Shown: positions 42,534-50,886, counted from the first letter of the stretch. The stretch: 64,000 nucleotides of DNA from Myxococcota bacterium (GCA_041389495.1 JAWKRT010000007.1:52539-116538), one strand, 5' to 3'. Numbers and translations: made by a program. The notes: a model not told the origin generated them from the sequence alone.

Positions 42534-43660
42534 TGCGCACCGCGGCGCGCGCGCTGCTCGTGCTCGCCGGCCTCGCGGTCGGGCTCGCGATCGTCGAGCT
42601 CGGCGTGCGCGTGCTCGACGCGCGGCGCGAGACGGCCGACCTGCGCGCGCTCCACGTCCTGCGCCCGGACGCGGGCTGGCTGTACGAGCTGCGCGCGAAC
42701 GCGGTCGCGCAGCCCGCGGGCGGGCCTCGTTATGCGACGAACTCGCTCGGCTTCCGCGATCGCGAACGCGCGCTCGCGAAGCCGCCCGGCGCGTTCCGCG
42801 TCGTCGCGATCGGCGACTCGGTGACGTTCGGCTTCGGCGTCGAGCTCGAGGAGGCCTGGCCGAGCCGGCTCGAGGAGCGGCTGCGCGCGGTGCGACCGGA
42901 CGCCGAGGTGCTCGACCTCGGCATCGGCGGCTACAACCCGTACACCGAGTCCGAGCTCCTGCGCGGGCGCGGGCTCGCGTTCGCGCCCGACGTCGTGCTC
43001 GTGCAGTTCTGCGTGAACGACCTCGCCGACCCGACCATCCACTTCGACCACCACGCGCGCACGCGGCTCGGCGCGCTCCCGGACGCGGCCTTCCCCGACC
43101 CTTCCCAGCGCACGCACGCGGCGCGCGGCCTGTCGCTGCTCGAGCGGGCGTGCCTCGCGTCGCGCGCGTGCTCACGCGCCTACGACGCGTGGCTCGCGCG
43201 CGCGCAGGCGACGCTCGACGAGCCGACGCGGCGCGCCGGCGCGCGTCCGGCCGACGCCGCCGACGGCCCGGCGTGGGACTGGCTCGCGGCGCGCTACCGC
43301 GAGATGGCGCGCGCCTCGCGCGCGTCGGGCGCGCGCTTCGCGCTCGTGCTGTTCCCGCACTTCGAGCAGCTCGCGGGCGCGCCCGGCAGTGCGCCCGACC
43401 CGCTGCAGCAGCGGCTCGTGCGGCTCGCGCGCGACGAAGGCATCGCGGCGGTCGACCTGCTCGAGCCGTTCCGGCGCGCCTCGCGTGCGGGCCGCCCGCC
43501 CATGCTCGACTACTTCCACCCCGACGCGCGCGGCCACGCAATCGCCGCGCAGGTCGTCGCGGAGGAGCTCGGACGCGCGGGCATCCTGCCTTCGGGCGGT
43601 GCGCCGGCCGCGGGCGCGCCGGCGCCGGCAGCGGCGAGCGCGAAGGGCGAGCCTCGTTGA
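42533..43660 (+). CDS. Membrane-anchored SGNH/GDSL hydrolase
   Basis: A 375-residue protein with an N-terminal helix (ARALLVLAGLAVGLAIVELG) and a periplasmic SGNH domain. Block I: VVAIGDSVTFGFGV with nucleophile S96. Block II glycine: GIGGYNPYTESE. Block III: Q-F-C-V-N-D-L with N162. Block V: D326-Y-F-H329-P-D. All four catalytic blocks are present, unlike the AlgX-like protein at 30385. GTG at 42533 overlaps the last base of the preceding TAG, so it is co-translated with the two GT-C-like proteins; it may add or remove acyl groups on the same glycan. The Ala/Pro-rich tail is low complexity. Confidence 0.88.
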   Translation: MRTAARALLVLAGLAVGLAIVELGVRVLDARRETADLRALHVLRPDAGWLYELRANAVAQPAGGPRYATNSLGFRDRERALAKPPGAFRVVAIGDSVTFGFGVELEEAWPSRLEERLRAVRPDAEVLDLGIGGYNPYTESELLRGRGLAFAPDVVLVQFCVNDLADPTIHFDHHARTRLGALPDAAFPDPSQRTHAARGLSLLERACLASRACSRAYDAWLARAQATLDEPTRRAGARPADAADGPAWDWLAARYREMARASRASGARFALVLFPHFEQLAGAPGSAPDPLQQRLVRLARDEGIAAVDLLEPFRRASRAGRPPMLDYFHPDARGHAIAAQVVAEELGRAGILPSGGAPAAGAPAPAAASAKGEPR

Positions 43661-43676
43661 CGCCGCGGGATGCGGC

Positions 43677-46223
43677 GTGATACCGACCCGCTCCGTGCCT
43701 GTCTCCTCCCCGGCGCCGCGTCGCGCACTGCTGCTGCTCTTCTTCGGCTCCGGCGCCTCGGGCCTGGTCTACCAGGTGCTGTGGATGCGGGCGCTGTCGC
43801 TCACGATGTCGGTCAGCGTCTACGCCGCGACCACCGTGCTGTGCGCGTTCATGGCCGGGCTCGCCCTCGGCGCGATGCTCGCCGGCCGCGTCGCCGACCG
43901 CCTGACGCGGCCCTTCCTCGCCTTCGGCCTCGCCGAGATGGGCGTCGGCGTGACGGGCTTCTTCGCGCTGCGGCTGCTCTTCGGGCTCGCGCCGGCGGAG
44001 GTCTGGATCCACGACGCGTTCGGCGGCGGCGGCATCGCCATGACCGCGGCGCGCTTCGTCGTGGCGTTCGCCGTGCTCGTCGTTCCCTGCACGCTGATGG
44101 GCGCGACGCTGCCCCTGCTCTCGCGCGCGATCGTCGACGACGACGGCGCGATCGGGCGCGGCACGGGCTCGCTCTACGCGATCAACACGTTCGGCGCGGT
44201 CGCGGGCTGCGTCGCGTCGGGCTTCGCGCTGATCCCGAGCCTCGGGCTCTCGGCGACGAACACGGTCGCCGCGTGCCTCAACGTGACGGTGGGCGCGATC
44301 GCCGTCGCGCTCGGCCGGCGCGCCGTGCGCGCGCCCGAGGTGGCTGCGCGGGCGGACGCCGCGGCGCCGCTCTCGCGCGGGGCGCTCGCGGTCGCGGCGG
44401 GCTTCGGCGTGTCGGGGTTCACCGCGCTCGGCTACGAGGTGCTGTGGACGCGCGCGCTCGAGCAGTTCACGCACAACTCGACCTACGCCTACACGTCCAT
44501 GCTCGCGACGTTCCTCGCGGGCATCGCGCTCGGCAGCGCCGTCGCCTCGCGCATCGCCGACCGCGTGCGCCGGCCGACGGCGGTGCTCGGGTGGCTGTGG
44601 ATCGCGGTCGCCGCGACGGTGCTCGCCTCGCTGCTGCTCTACACGCACCTGCTCCACTGGATGCCCGCGATCGCCGGCGCGATCGGCGGGCTCGGCTCGT
44701 GGTGGCGCGTGATCGTGCTGATCTTCGCAGTCACGACGCTCACGCTGCTCGGCACGACGCTGCTCTTCGGCGCGACCTTCCCGTTCGTGACGCGCGCGAT
44801 CGTCGAGTCCGAGGCCGTCGTCGGCCGCCGCGTCGCGCAGGCCTACACGCTCAACACGGTGGGCTCGATCTTCGGCGCGGTCGCGATCGGCTTCGTGCTG
44901 CTGCCGTGGATCGGCATGGCGGGCACGTTCACGGCGCTGCTCCTCGTGAACCTCGCGCTCGGCGCGGCCTTCGTGCTGCCCGCGGCGTCGCCGAACGCGC
45001 GCGCGCTCGCGGCCGGCGCGCTCGGCGCGCTCGCGCTCGGCGCCTTCGCGATGATCCCGGGCGACCTCTTCAAGTCCATCTTCGCCGAGCGCTACGGGAA
45101 GCTCCTCATGTACAAGGAGCAGGTCACGGACATCGTGATGGTGACCGAGGACCGGCTCGGCACGCGCCTCATCCGGTACGGCGACGGGCGCGGCACGGCG
45201 GGCACGTCGACCGTCTTCGAGGACCGCTCGTACGCGCACGTCGCGATGGTTCCGCACGCGGCGCCGCGCGAGGTGCTGAGCATCTGCTTCGGCGTCGGGA
45301 ACTCGCTGTCGTCGCTCACGCAGTATCCGGTCGAGCGCATCGACGCGGTCGAGCTCTCGCCGGGCGTCGTCGACGCGGCGCCGCACTTCGCGTCGACGAA
45401 CCGCGACGTGCTCGCGGACCCGCGCGTGCACCTGACGATCCAGGACGGGCGCAACTTCCTGCTCACGACCGATCGGCGCTTCGACGTCATCCGCCTCGAC
45501 CCGCCCGAGCTGCACACCGCCGGCGTCGTGAACCTCTACACGCGCGAGTTCTTCGAGCTCGCTCGCGATCACCTGGCCGAGGGCGGCATCTTCAGCATCT
45601 GGCTCAACGTCTCCTACACGCCCGAGGAGTCGCTGCGGATGGTGATGCGAACGGCGGCCGAGGTGTTCCCGCACGTGCAGGTCTGGCACGGCCCGCTCTT
45701 CTACGGCTGGGTGATCAACGGGAGCGTCGAGCCGAACCCGCCCGACCTGCGCCGCGTGCGCGCGGCGTTCGCGAACCCGAAGGTGCGCGCCGACCTCGAT
45801 TCGATCCACGTGCGCACGCCGTGGGACTTCCTCGCGCTCTTCGTGATGGAGGACGCGGCGGTGCGCGCGTTCGCGGGCGACGCGCCCGTCATCACCGACG
45901 ACCGCACGCGGCTCGACTTCGACGTGCCGCGCGCGCGCGAGTCGGCCTACGGCGTGTCGAACCACATCACGGGGTCGTACCTGCAGGAGTTCACGCGCTC
46001 GCACGAGGCCGCGCGCGAGCTGCTCCAGCGCTACTGCCGCTACAAGGAGCCCGTGCTGCCGCACCTGCGCGGGCTCGCCGAGCTCGGCGTCACGCCGGCG
46101 GACGCGCAGGCGCGCCTCGATCGCGCGCTCGCGAAGGGGCCGTGCGCGCGTCTGCTCGCGCGCGCGCCCGTGCGTGCGTCGGTGGGCGCGCCGGTGGGCG
46201 GGCCGCGCGCGGCCGCCGACTAG
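43677..46223 (+). CDS. Membrane-fused spermidine synthase-like protein (MFS-like N-terminus plus SAM-binding domain)
   Basis: An 848-residue fusion. The first about 490 residues hold some twelve or more hydrophobic helices in two similar halves: RALLLLFFGSGASGLVYQVL, FMAGLALGAMLAGRVADR and MGATLPLLSRAIV, then GFGVSGFTALGYEVLWTRAL, FLAGIALGSAVASRIADR and GATFPFVTRAIVE. The second part is a spermidine-synthase fold with YGDGRGTAGTSTVFEDRSYA, the SAM loop SICFGVGNSLSSL, VDAVELSPGVVDAA and FDVIRLDPPELHTAGVVNLY. The aminopropyltransferase gate-keeper motif is only partly recognisable, so polyamine synthesis is not proven. GTG at 43677 is taken; another GTG follows at 43695. Its TAG shares CTAG with the convergent gene. 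Confidence 0.85.
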   Translation: MIPTRSVPVSSPAPRRALLLLFFGSGASGLVYQVLWMRALSLTMSVSVYAATTVLCAFMAGLALGAMLAGRVADRLTRPFLAFGLAEMGVGVTGFFALRLLFGLAPAEVWIHDAFGGGGIAMTAARFVVAFAVLVVPCTLMGATLPLLSRAIVDDDGAIGRGTGSLYAINTFGAVAGCVASGFALIPSLGLSATNTVAACLNVTVGAIAVALGRRAVRAPEVAARADAAAPLSRGALAVAAGFGVSGFTALGYEVLWTRALEQFTHNSTYAYTSMLATFLAGIALGSAVASRIADRVRRPTAVLGWLWIAVAATVLASLLLYTHLLHWMPAIAGAIGGLGSWWRVIVLIFAVTTLTLLGTTLLFGATFPFVTRAIVESEAVVGRRVAQAYTLNTVGSIFGAVAIGFVLLPWIGMAGTFTALLLVNLALGAAFVLPAASPNARALAAGALGALALGAFAMIPGDLFKSIFAERYGKLLMYKEQVTDIVMVTEDRLGTRLIRYGDGRGTAGTSTVFEDRSYAHVAMVPHAAPREVLSICFGVGNSLSSLTQYPVERIDAVELSPGVVDAAPHFASTNRDVLADPRVHLTIQDGRNFLLTTDRRFDVIRLDPPELHTAGVVNLYTREFFELARDHLAEGGIFSIWLNVSYTPEESLRMVMRTAAEVFPHVQVWHGPLFYGWVINGSVEPNPPDLRRVRAAFANPKVRADLDSIHVRTPWDFLALFVMEDAAVRAFAGDAPVITDDRTRLDFDVPRARESAYGVSNHITGSYLQEFTRSHEAARELLQRYCRYKEPVLPHLRGLAELGVTPADAQARLDRALAKGPCARLLARAPVRASVGAPVGGPRAAAD

Positions 46224-46678
46224 CGCGGGCCGCGCGTCGCGCGCGCGGTGCGCGCACCGCGGCGGCCGAGCAGGAAGCGCCGGCTCACGTCGACGACGAA
46301 GTCGCCCGCGATCGCGGTGCGACCGAGCAGCATGCGGTGCGTCATGGAGCTGCGGTCGACGAGGCTCAGCTCGATCGCGCGCTCGACGGCGCCGAGCGCG
46401 AGCGTCGTCGCGACGAAGTAGCGGGTCTCGTAGGCGCCGTTGCTCGAGCGCACGCGCGCGCGCCGCGTGACGCGGGCGACGACGGGAACCGGCGCGCGGG
46501 CGGAGCCGCGCCCGACGACGACCTCGAAGGCGACGCGCCCGCGCGCGAGCGGGCGGATGCGGGCGACGTGGAGCGCGCTCGTGCGCGCGCCGGTGTCGAC
46601 CTTCGCGCGCAGCCGGGGAATGCCCCACTCCGGGAGCGCGACCTCCTCGATCCAGCCGATCCTGTCTTTCTGCGACAA
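46220..46678 (-). CDS. RimB-type putative ATP-dependent zinc protease (retropepsin-like fold)
   Basis: A 152-residue protein of the PF05618 family. Key motif KVDTGARTSALH with D28, the D-T-G-A of single-domain aspartic proteases, inside the typical start RIGWIEEVALPEWGIPRLRA. Later blocks ALGAVERAIELSLVDRSSMT and H-R-M-L-L-G-R-T-A-I-A-G-D-F match the family C-terminus. Members are historically called ATP-dependent zinc proteases and are usually encoded beside RimK-like ligases and the inactive-transglutaminase membrane protein. Here it is about 20 kb from those genes. ATG at 46678. It shares a CTAG stop palindrome with the spermidine-synthase-like gene. Confidence 0.88.
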   Translation of the reverse strand: MSQKDRIGWIEEVALPEWGIPRLRAKVDTGARTSALHVARIRPLARGRVAFEVVVGRGSARAPVPVVARVTRRARVRSSNGAYETRYFVATTLALGAVERAIELSLVDRSSMTHRMLLGRTAIAGDFVVDVSRRFLLGRRGARTARATRGPR

Positions 46679-47138
46679 GCCGTCGCTCTCCCCGGCTCCC
46701 TGCGGGTGAGGGATGTAGCGAACCGGGCGGTCCGGCCGCCCGCTCGCGCGCGGCCAGCCGGGCCGGGCGCCCGGCGGCGAGGAGTGGGCGCGCGATCTCG
46801 AGTGCCACCTACTGACTTCGAGTCAGCGGCGTGCTACTCGATCGCCGTTCCCGCGCACGCCCCCCGCGCTCGAGGAATCCGTTCGGCGAGATTTTGCAGA
46901 GCGTTCGCAATCGGCGCGGACCGGCCGGGCTACGTTCCGGCGCACGCAACTCGGCTGCAGCGTCGTCCGCAGCCGGTGGGGGCCGTCCGCGAACAGTCCG
47001 GATCAGCTGGGTCGGCGCGCTCGGAGCGGGCGCGCCCTCCCCTCGATCGGAGATCGGCGTACGCAGGAGCCGCGCGACCGGCCGTCGCGCGGCTCGCGTG
47101 CGTGAAGGCGCGGAGTGAGCTGCGCAGGAGGGCGAGCA
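46679..47138. other. 460-bp intergenic region upstream of the fatty-acid operon
   Basis: The only gap above 300 bases in the window. It separates the divergent RimB-like gene from the fabI start and therefore should hold promoters for both. It is locally less GC-rich around 46870-46930. It contains the palindrome at 46812-46826 described separately. I see no convincing coding frame, tRNA or riboswitch, and no clear -35/-10 pair. AGGAGGG at about 47126-47132 is the ribosome binding site of the first operon gene. Confidence 0.6.
46812..46826. promoter_or_regulatory. Perfect palindrome, candidate operator of the fatty-acid operon
   Basis: CTGACT-TCG-AGTCAG, six-base arms around a three-base centre. 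Size and symmetry fit a dimeric repressor site such as TetR-family regulators of lipid genes, but it could also fold as a small hairpin. No regulator gene is adjacent. Confidence 0.35.
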
Positions 47139-48089
47139 GTGGCGAGTGAGTTCCCCAACGATTCGTGGGCGCTGATCCTCGGCGGCTCGAGCGGCTTCGG
47201 GCTGGCGACCGCGATGCGGCTCGCCGAAGCCGGCATGAACGTCGCGATCGTGCACCGCGACCGGCGCGGCGCGATGGCCCGCATCGAGCCCGAGTTCGAG
47301 AAGATCCGCGGCCTCGGCGTCGAGGTCCGGACCTGGAACGTCGACGCCACGAGCCCCGAGCGCCGCGAGGAGGTCGTCGCCGACCTCCGCGGTGCGCTCG
47401 GCGCGAACGGCCGGGTGCGCGTCCTCCTCCACTCGATCGCGTTCGGGAACCTGAAGCTCATCGCGCCCGAGAAGGCCGAGCCGCGCAGCGCGGCGGCGGC
47501 GCTCGCGCGCAAGCTCGGCGTCGACCCGGAGAAGGTCGTCGCGGCGGCCGACGAGATCTTCGCCGAGGGCGCGGAGGACGGGCTCCACACGCTGACCTCG
47601 GCCCCGACCTACCCCGAGAAGTCCTACCTCGACGAGGAGGACTTCGGCCGAACGATCCTCTCGATGGGCACGAGCCTGCTCGGCTGGGTGCAGGGCGTCT
47701 TCCACGCCGGGCTGTTCGCGGACGACGCGCGCGTCTTCGGCCTCACGAGCGAGGGCAACGAGGTCGCGTGGAAGGGCTATGCGGCGGTGTCCGCCGCCAA
47801 GGTCTCGCTCGAGGCGCTGGCGCGCTCGATCGCGGTCGAGTTCGGGCCCTACGGCGTGCGCTGCAACGTGGTGCAGGCCGGCGTCACCGAGACGCCCGCG
47901 CTCGCCGCCATCCCCGGCAGCGACCACCTGAAGGCGCAGGCGCGGCTCCGCAACCCGCTCGGCCGGCTCACGACGCCGCGCGACGTCGCGGGCGTCATCC
48001 ACCTGCTCTCGCTGCCGGCCGCCGGCTGGATCAACGGCGAGGTGATCCGCGTCGACGGCGGCGAACACATCTCGGGGGCCACGCGGTGA
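47139..48089 (+). CDS. fabI: Enoyl-[ACP] reductase, FabI-like SDR
   Basis: A 316-residue short-chain dehydrogenase of FabI type, the last reduction step of fatty-acid elongation. Nucleotide motif LGGSSGFGLATAMRLAEAGM; central HSIAFGNLKLIAPE. The catalytic Tyr-x6-Lys spacing specific to FabI is in GYAAVSAAKVSLEAL; C-terminal GWINGEVIRVDGGEHISG. An insert around residues 110-160 (DEIFAEGAEDGLHTLTSAPT) makes it longer than the E. coli enzyme (262 residues). GTG at 47139 follows AGGAGGG with six-base spacing and is preferred to the in-frame GTG at 47115. First gene of the operon and coupled by GTGA to the KAS III gene. Confidence 0.88.
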   Translation: MASEFPNDSWALILGGSSGFGLATAMRLAEAGMNVAIVHRDRRGAMARIEPEFEKIRGLGVEVRTWNVDATSPERREEVVADLRGALGANGRVRVLLHSIAFGNLKLIAPEKAEPRSAAAALARKLGVDPEKVVAAADEIFAEGAEDGLHTLTSAPTYPEKSYLDEEDFGRTILSMGTSLLGWVQGVFHAGLFADDARVFGLTSEGNEVAWKGYAAVSAAKVSLEALARSIAVEFGPYGVRCNVVQAGVTETPALAAIPGSDHLKAQARLRNPLGRLTTPRDVAGVIHLLSLPAAGWINGEVIRVDGGEHISGATR

Positions 48090-49093
48090 CGCTGCACCTG
48101 CACGGCCTCGGGCACTTCCACCCGACGAACGAGATCACGAACCGCTTCCTCGAGGATCTCGACATCGGGACGAACGACGAGTGGATCATGGAGCGCGTCG
48201 GCATCCGCTCGCGCCGCACGACGCTCCCGCTCGACTACATCCAGGCCACGAAGAACGTCGACCCGCGCGCGGGGCTCGAGGCGGCGACCGTCACGAACCC
48301 GCAGATGGCCGCGCGCGCCGCGCGCATGGCGATCGAGCGCGCGGGCATCGACGCGAGCCAGATCGGCATGGTCGTGTCCGGCTGCTCGGCGCCCGACAGC
48401 GCGTCGCCGTGCGAGGCCGCGTACATCGCGCGCGAGCTCGGGCTCGAGGTGCCCGTCTTCGACGTGAACAGCGCCTGCACGAGCCTGTTCGCGCAGCTCT
48501 ACGTGCTCTCGCTGATGCGCGACGACGCGCTCCCGCCCTTCGTGCTGGTGTGCGCGCCCGAGGCGCTCTCGCGCACCGTCGACTACCGCGACCGCTCGGC
48601 CGCCGTGCTGTGGGGCGACGCCGCGGCCGCCGCCGTCGTCTCGCTGCGCGAGCCCGGCCGCGCGCGCATCCTCGGCAACCGCCTGCGCTCGAGCCCGGAG
48701 GGCGCGCCCTTCGTCGTCGTGCCGCGCCTCGGTCACTTCGCGCAGGAGGGCCGCAAGGTCCAGATGTTCGCCATCCGCAAGACGTGCGACGTCTTCGAGG
48801 AGCTGCGCGCGGAGTTCGAGGACGCCGACCGGGCGCTCCACTTCGTGGGCCACCAGGCGAACCTGCGCATGCTCGAGAACGTGTGCCGGCGCTGCGAGGT
48901 CGCGGACGACCGCCACCACTTCAACGTCGACTGGTACGGCAACACGGGCGCGGCGAGCGCGGCGACCGTCGTCTCGATGCGCTGGGAGAAGTGGACGGAG
49001 CGCGACGACGTCGGCGTCGTCGGCGTCGGGTCCGGGCTCACGTGGTCGGGCTACCTGCTGCGCTTCGGCGCGGCGGCGGGCGGAGGCGCCTAG
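48086..49093 (+). CDS. fabH: 3-oxoacyl-[ACP] synthase III-like (FabH-type) condensing enzyme
   Basis: A 335-residue ketosynthase III. The Cys-His-Asn triad is complete: C131 in VNSACTSL, H256 in GHQANLRM and N286 in WYGNTGAAS. The N-terminal half has DEWIMERVGIRSRR, as in FabH. GTG at 48086 lies in the fabI stop. FabH normally condenses acetyl-CoA with malonyl-ACP to prime synthesis; some members use longer starters or transfer acyl groups. The lid residues differ from E. coli, so the primer may not be acetyl. It sits two bases before the FabA gene. Confidence 0.87.
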   Translation: MTLHLHGLGHFHPTNEITNRFLEDLDIGTNDEWIMERVGIRSRRTTLPLDYIQATKNVDPRAGLEAATVTNPQMAARAARMAIERAGIDASQIGMVVSGCSAPDSASPCEAAYIARELGLEVPVFDVNSACTSLFAQLYVLSLMRDDALPPFVLVCAPEALSRTVDYRDRSAAVLWGDAAAAAVVSLREPGRARILGNRLRSSPEGAPFVVVPRLGHFAQEGRKVQMFAIRKTCDVFEELRAEFEDADRALHFVGHQANLRMLENVCRRCEVADDRHHFNVDWYGNTGAASAATVVSMRWEKWTERDDVGVVGVGSGLTWSGYLLRFGAAAGGGA

Positions 49094-49095
49094 CC

Positions 49096-49692
49096 GTGCC
49101 GCTCACGTACGAGGAGTTCAAGGCGCGCGATCACTTCACGAAGGAGGAGATCCTCGCCTTCACGTACGGGCGGCTCGTGAAGGACGCGCCCGACGGGTTC
49201 GTGACGCGCCTGCCGACGCCGCCGATGCTGATGGTCGACCGCGTCGTCGAGATCTCCGCGCGCGGCGCGCGCGGGAAGATCGTGGCCGAGCAGGACGTGC
49301 TGCTCGACGCCTGGTACTTCCAGTGCCACTTCAACGCCGACCCGGTGCAGCCCGGCTGCCTCGGCGTCGACGCGGTGTGGCAGATGCTCGGCTTCTACTG
49401 CGTGTGGCGCGGCGGGCTCGGCGCCGGCCGCGCGCTCGGCTGCAAGGAGGTCGACTTCTTCGGCCAGATCCGGCCGCACGACGCGGTCGTCACCTACGAC
49501 ATCGACGTGCGCCGCTTCAGCGACATGCCCGACAAGGGCGCCTCGCTCGTGCTCGGCAACGCGCGCGTGCTCGTCGACGGCGAGGAGATCTACACGGTGA
49601 ACGACGCGCGCGTCGGGCTCTTCCGCGGCATCCAGTACCCGGACTACCCGCTCGAGTCGGAGAACGCGCGAGGAGGGCGGATCGAGCGATGA
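49096..49692 (+). CDS. fabA: 3-hydroxydecanoyl-[ACP] dehydratase/isomerase, FabA-like
   Basis: A 198-residue hotdog-fold dehydratase. Active-site histidine H78 in FQCHFNADPVQPGCLG and aspartate D92 in GVDAVWQMLGFYCVW, followed by ALGCKEVDFFGQI, all hallmark FabA blocks. FabA both dehydrates and isomerises 2-decenoyl-ACP to the 3-cis form, branching to unsaturated acids. The protein is about 25 residues longer than E. coli FabA at the N-terminus (EEILAFTYGRLVKDAPDGF), as in FabA homologues of polyunsaturated or specialised clusters. GTG at 49096 immediately follows the fabH TAG. The stop overlaps fabG in ATGA. Confidence 0.9.
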   Translation: MPLTYEEFKARDHFTKEEILAFTYGRLVKDAPDGFVTRLPTPPMLMVDRVVEISARGARGKIVAEQDVLLDAWYFQCHFNADPVQPGCLGVDAVWQMLGFYCVWRGGLGAGRALGCKEVDFFGQIRPHDAVVTYDIDVRRFSDMPDKGASLVLGNARVLVDGEEIYTVNDARVGLFRGIQYPDYPLESENARGGRIER

Positions 49693-50426
49693 GCGAGGCT
49701 TCCGAGCGTCCCGTGGCCCTCGTGACCGGCGGCGGAACCGGCATCGGCTCCGCGTGCTGCCGCGCGCTCGCGGCCGAGGGCTTCCGCGTCGCCGTGCACT
49801 ACCGCTCGAGCGCGGAGAGCGCGCTGAAGCTCGCGTCCGAGCTCGCGGGCGCGTTCACCGTGCAGGGCGACATCGCCGACCCGGCCGCGGTCGACGGCAT
49901 CGTCGCGCAGCTGAAGGACGAGGCGGGCCGCGTCGACGTGCTCGTCAACAACGCGGGCTACAACGTGAACGCGCCCGTGCTCACGATGAAGCTCGACGAC
50001 TACGACGCCGTGGCGTCGCTCGCGCGCGGCACGTGGTACCTCACGAAGCTCGTGCTGCGCCGCTTCATGCTGCGCGCGGGCACGGGGCGCGTCATCAACG
50101 TGTCGAGCGTCGTCGGCCACACCGGCAACGCGGGCCAGATCCCGTACACGATGGTGAAGGCGGGCCTCGACGCGTTCACGAAGTCGCTCGCCCAGGAGCT
50201 CGCCGGGCGCGAGATCCTCGTGAACTCCGTGGCGCCCGGGTTCATCGATACGGAGATGACGGAAGAGCTGCCGGCCGACGTGAAGGACTCGATCCTCGGG
50301 CGCATCCCGCAGGGCCGCATGGGCCGCGCCGACGAGGTCGCCGACGTCGTCGCCTTCCTCGCGACGCGCGGCTCGTACGTGAACGGCACGGTCCTGCACG
50401 TGAACGGAGGCATGTACGGTGGCTGA
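49689..50426 (+). CDS. fabG: 3-oxoacyl-[ACP] reductase, FabG-like SDR
   Basis: A 245-residue classical SDR. NADP motif LVTGGGTGIGSACCRALA with the basic Y-R-S-S that selects NADPH. Active site N-V-S-S-V-V-G with serine and Y-T-M-V-K (Tyr/Lys), plus N-A-G-Y upstream. C-terminal VNSVAPGFIDTEM and V-N-G-T-V-L-H-V-N-G-G-M are FabG signatures. It reduces 3-ketoacyl-ACP. ATG start in the fabA stop (ATGA at 49689). It overlaps fabZ by eight bases. Length equals E. coli FabG (244). Confidence 0.92.
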   Translation: MSEASERPVALVTGGGTGIGSACCRALAAEGFRVAVHYRSSAESALKLASELAGAFTVQGDIADPAAVDGIVAQLKDEAGRVDVLVNNAGYNVNAPVLTMKLDDYDAVASLARGTWYLTKLVLRRFMLRAGTGRVINVSSVVGHTGNAGQIPYTMVKAGLDAFTKSLAQELAGREILVNSVAPGFIDTEMTEELPADVKDSILGRIPQGRMGRADEVADVVAFLATRGSYVNGTVLHVNGGMYGG

Positions 50427-50886
50427 TCCCGTCCCGTTCACGGCCGCCGAGACGCTCGCGCGCGTGCCGCAGCAGGAGCCGTTCCGCTTCATCGACGAGA
50501 TCGTCGAGCTCGACGCCGACCACATCGTCGCGCGCTACACGTTCCGCCCCGACGCCGACTTCTACCGCGGTCACTTCCCGGGCAACCCGATCACGCCCGG
50601 CGTCCTCCTCACCGAGGCGATGGCGCAGGCCGGCATCGTGGCGCTCGGCATCTACCTCATGTCGTGCGAAGCGGGCGGCCGCGAGGCGCTCGAGAAGACG
50701 CTCACGATCTTCACCGACGCGGCGGTCGACTTCACCGGCCAGGTGCTCCCCGGCCAGCGCGTCACGACCGTCGGCCGCAAGCAGTTCTGGCGCCGCCGCA
50801 AGCTGCGCTCGCAGGTCGAGATGACGCTCGACGACGGCACCGTCGTGGCGTCGGGAACCGTCTCCGGGATGGGGGTGCAGGGATGA
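50419..50886 (+). CDS. fabZ: 3-hydroxyacyl-[ACP] dehydratase, FabZ-like
   Basis: A 155-residue hotdog dehydratase. H52 in YRGHFPGNPITPGVLL and E66 in L-L-T-E-A-M-A-Q-A are the FabZ catalytic pair, and Q-Q-E-P-F-R-F-I-D near the start matches the usual 'hrxPfllvD' block. It dehydrates all chain lengths without isomerising. Having both FabA and FabZ in one operon covers saturated and unsaturated routes. GTG at 50419; ends in ATGA with fabF. Confidence 0.92.
   Translation: MADPVPFTAAETLARVPQQEPFRFIDEIVELDADHIVARYTFRPDADFYRGHFPGNPITPGVLLTEAMAQAGIVALGIYLMSCEAGGREALEKTLTIFTDAAVDFTGQVLPGQRVTTVGRKQFWRRRKLRSQVEMTLDDGTVVASGTVSGMGVQG

Noticed and set aside
32936..46808. Very long open frames on the minus strand (over 2,000 codons at 32936-39289 and 40695-46808), similar giant antisense frames elsewhere
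   Set aside because: They run antisense to well-supported genes, are Arg/Ala/Gly-rich without any domain, and are expected from third-position GC bias that removes stop codons on the opposite strand. Genuine minus-strand genes inside these spans were recognised in other frames by motifs.
46801..46835. Second tRNA-like TTCGAGT element in the long intergenic region
   Set aside because: It is fully explained by the CTGACT/AGTCAG palindrome; no D-arm, anticodon arm or acceptor stem surrounds it.
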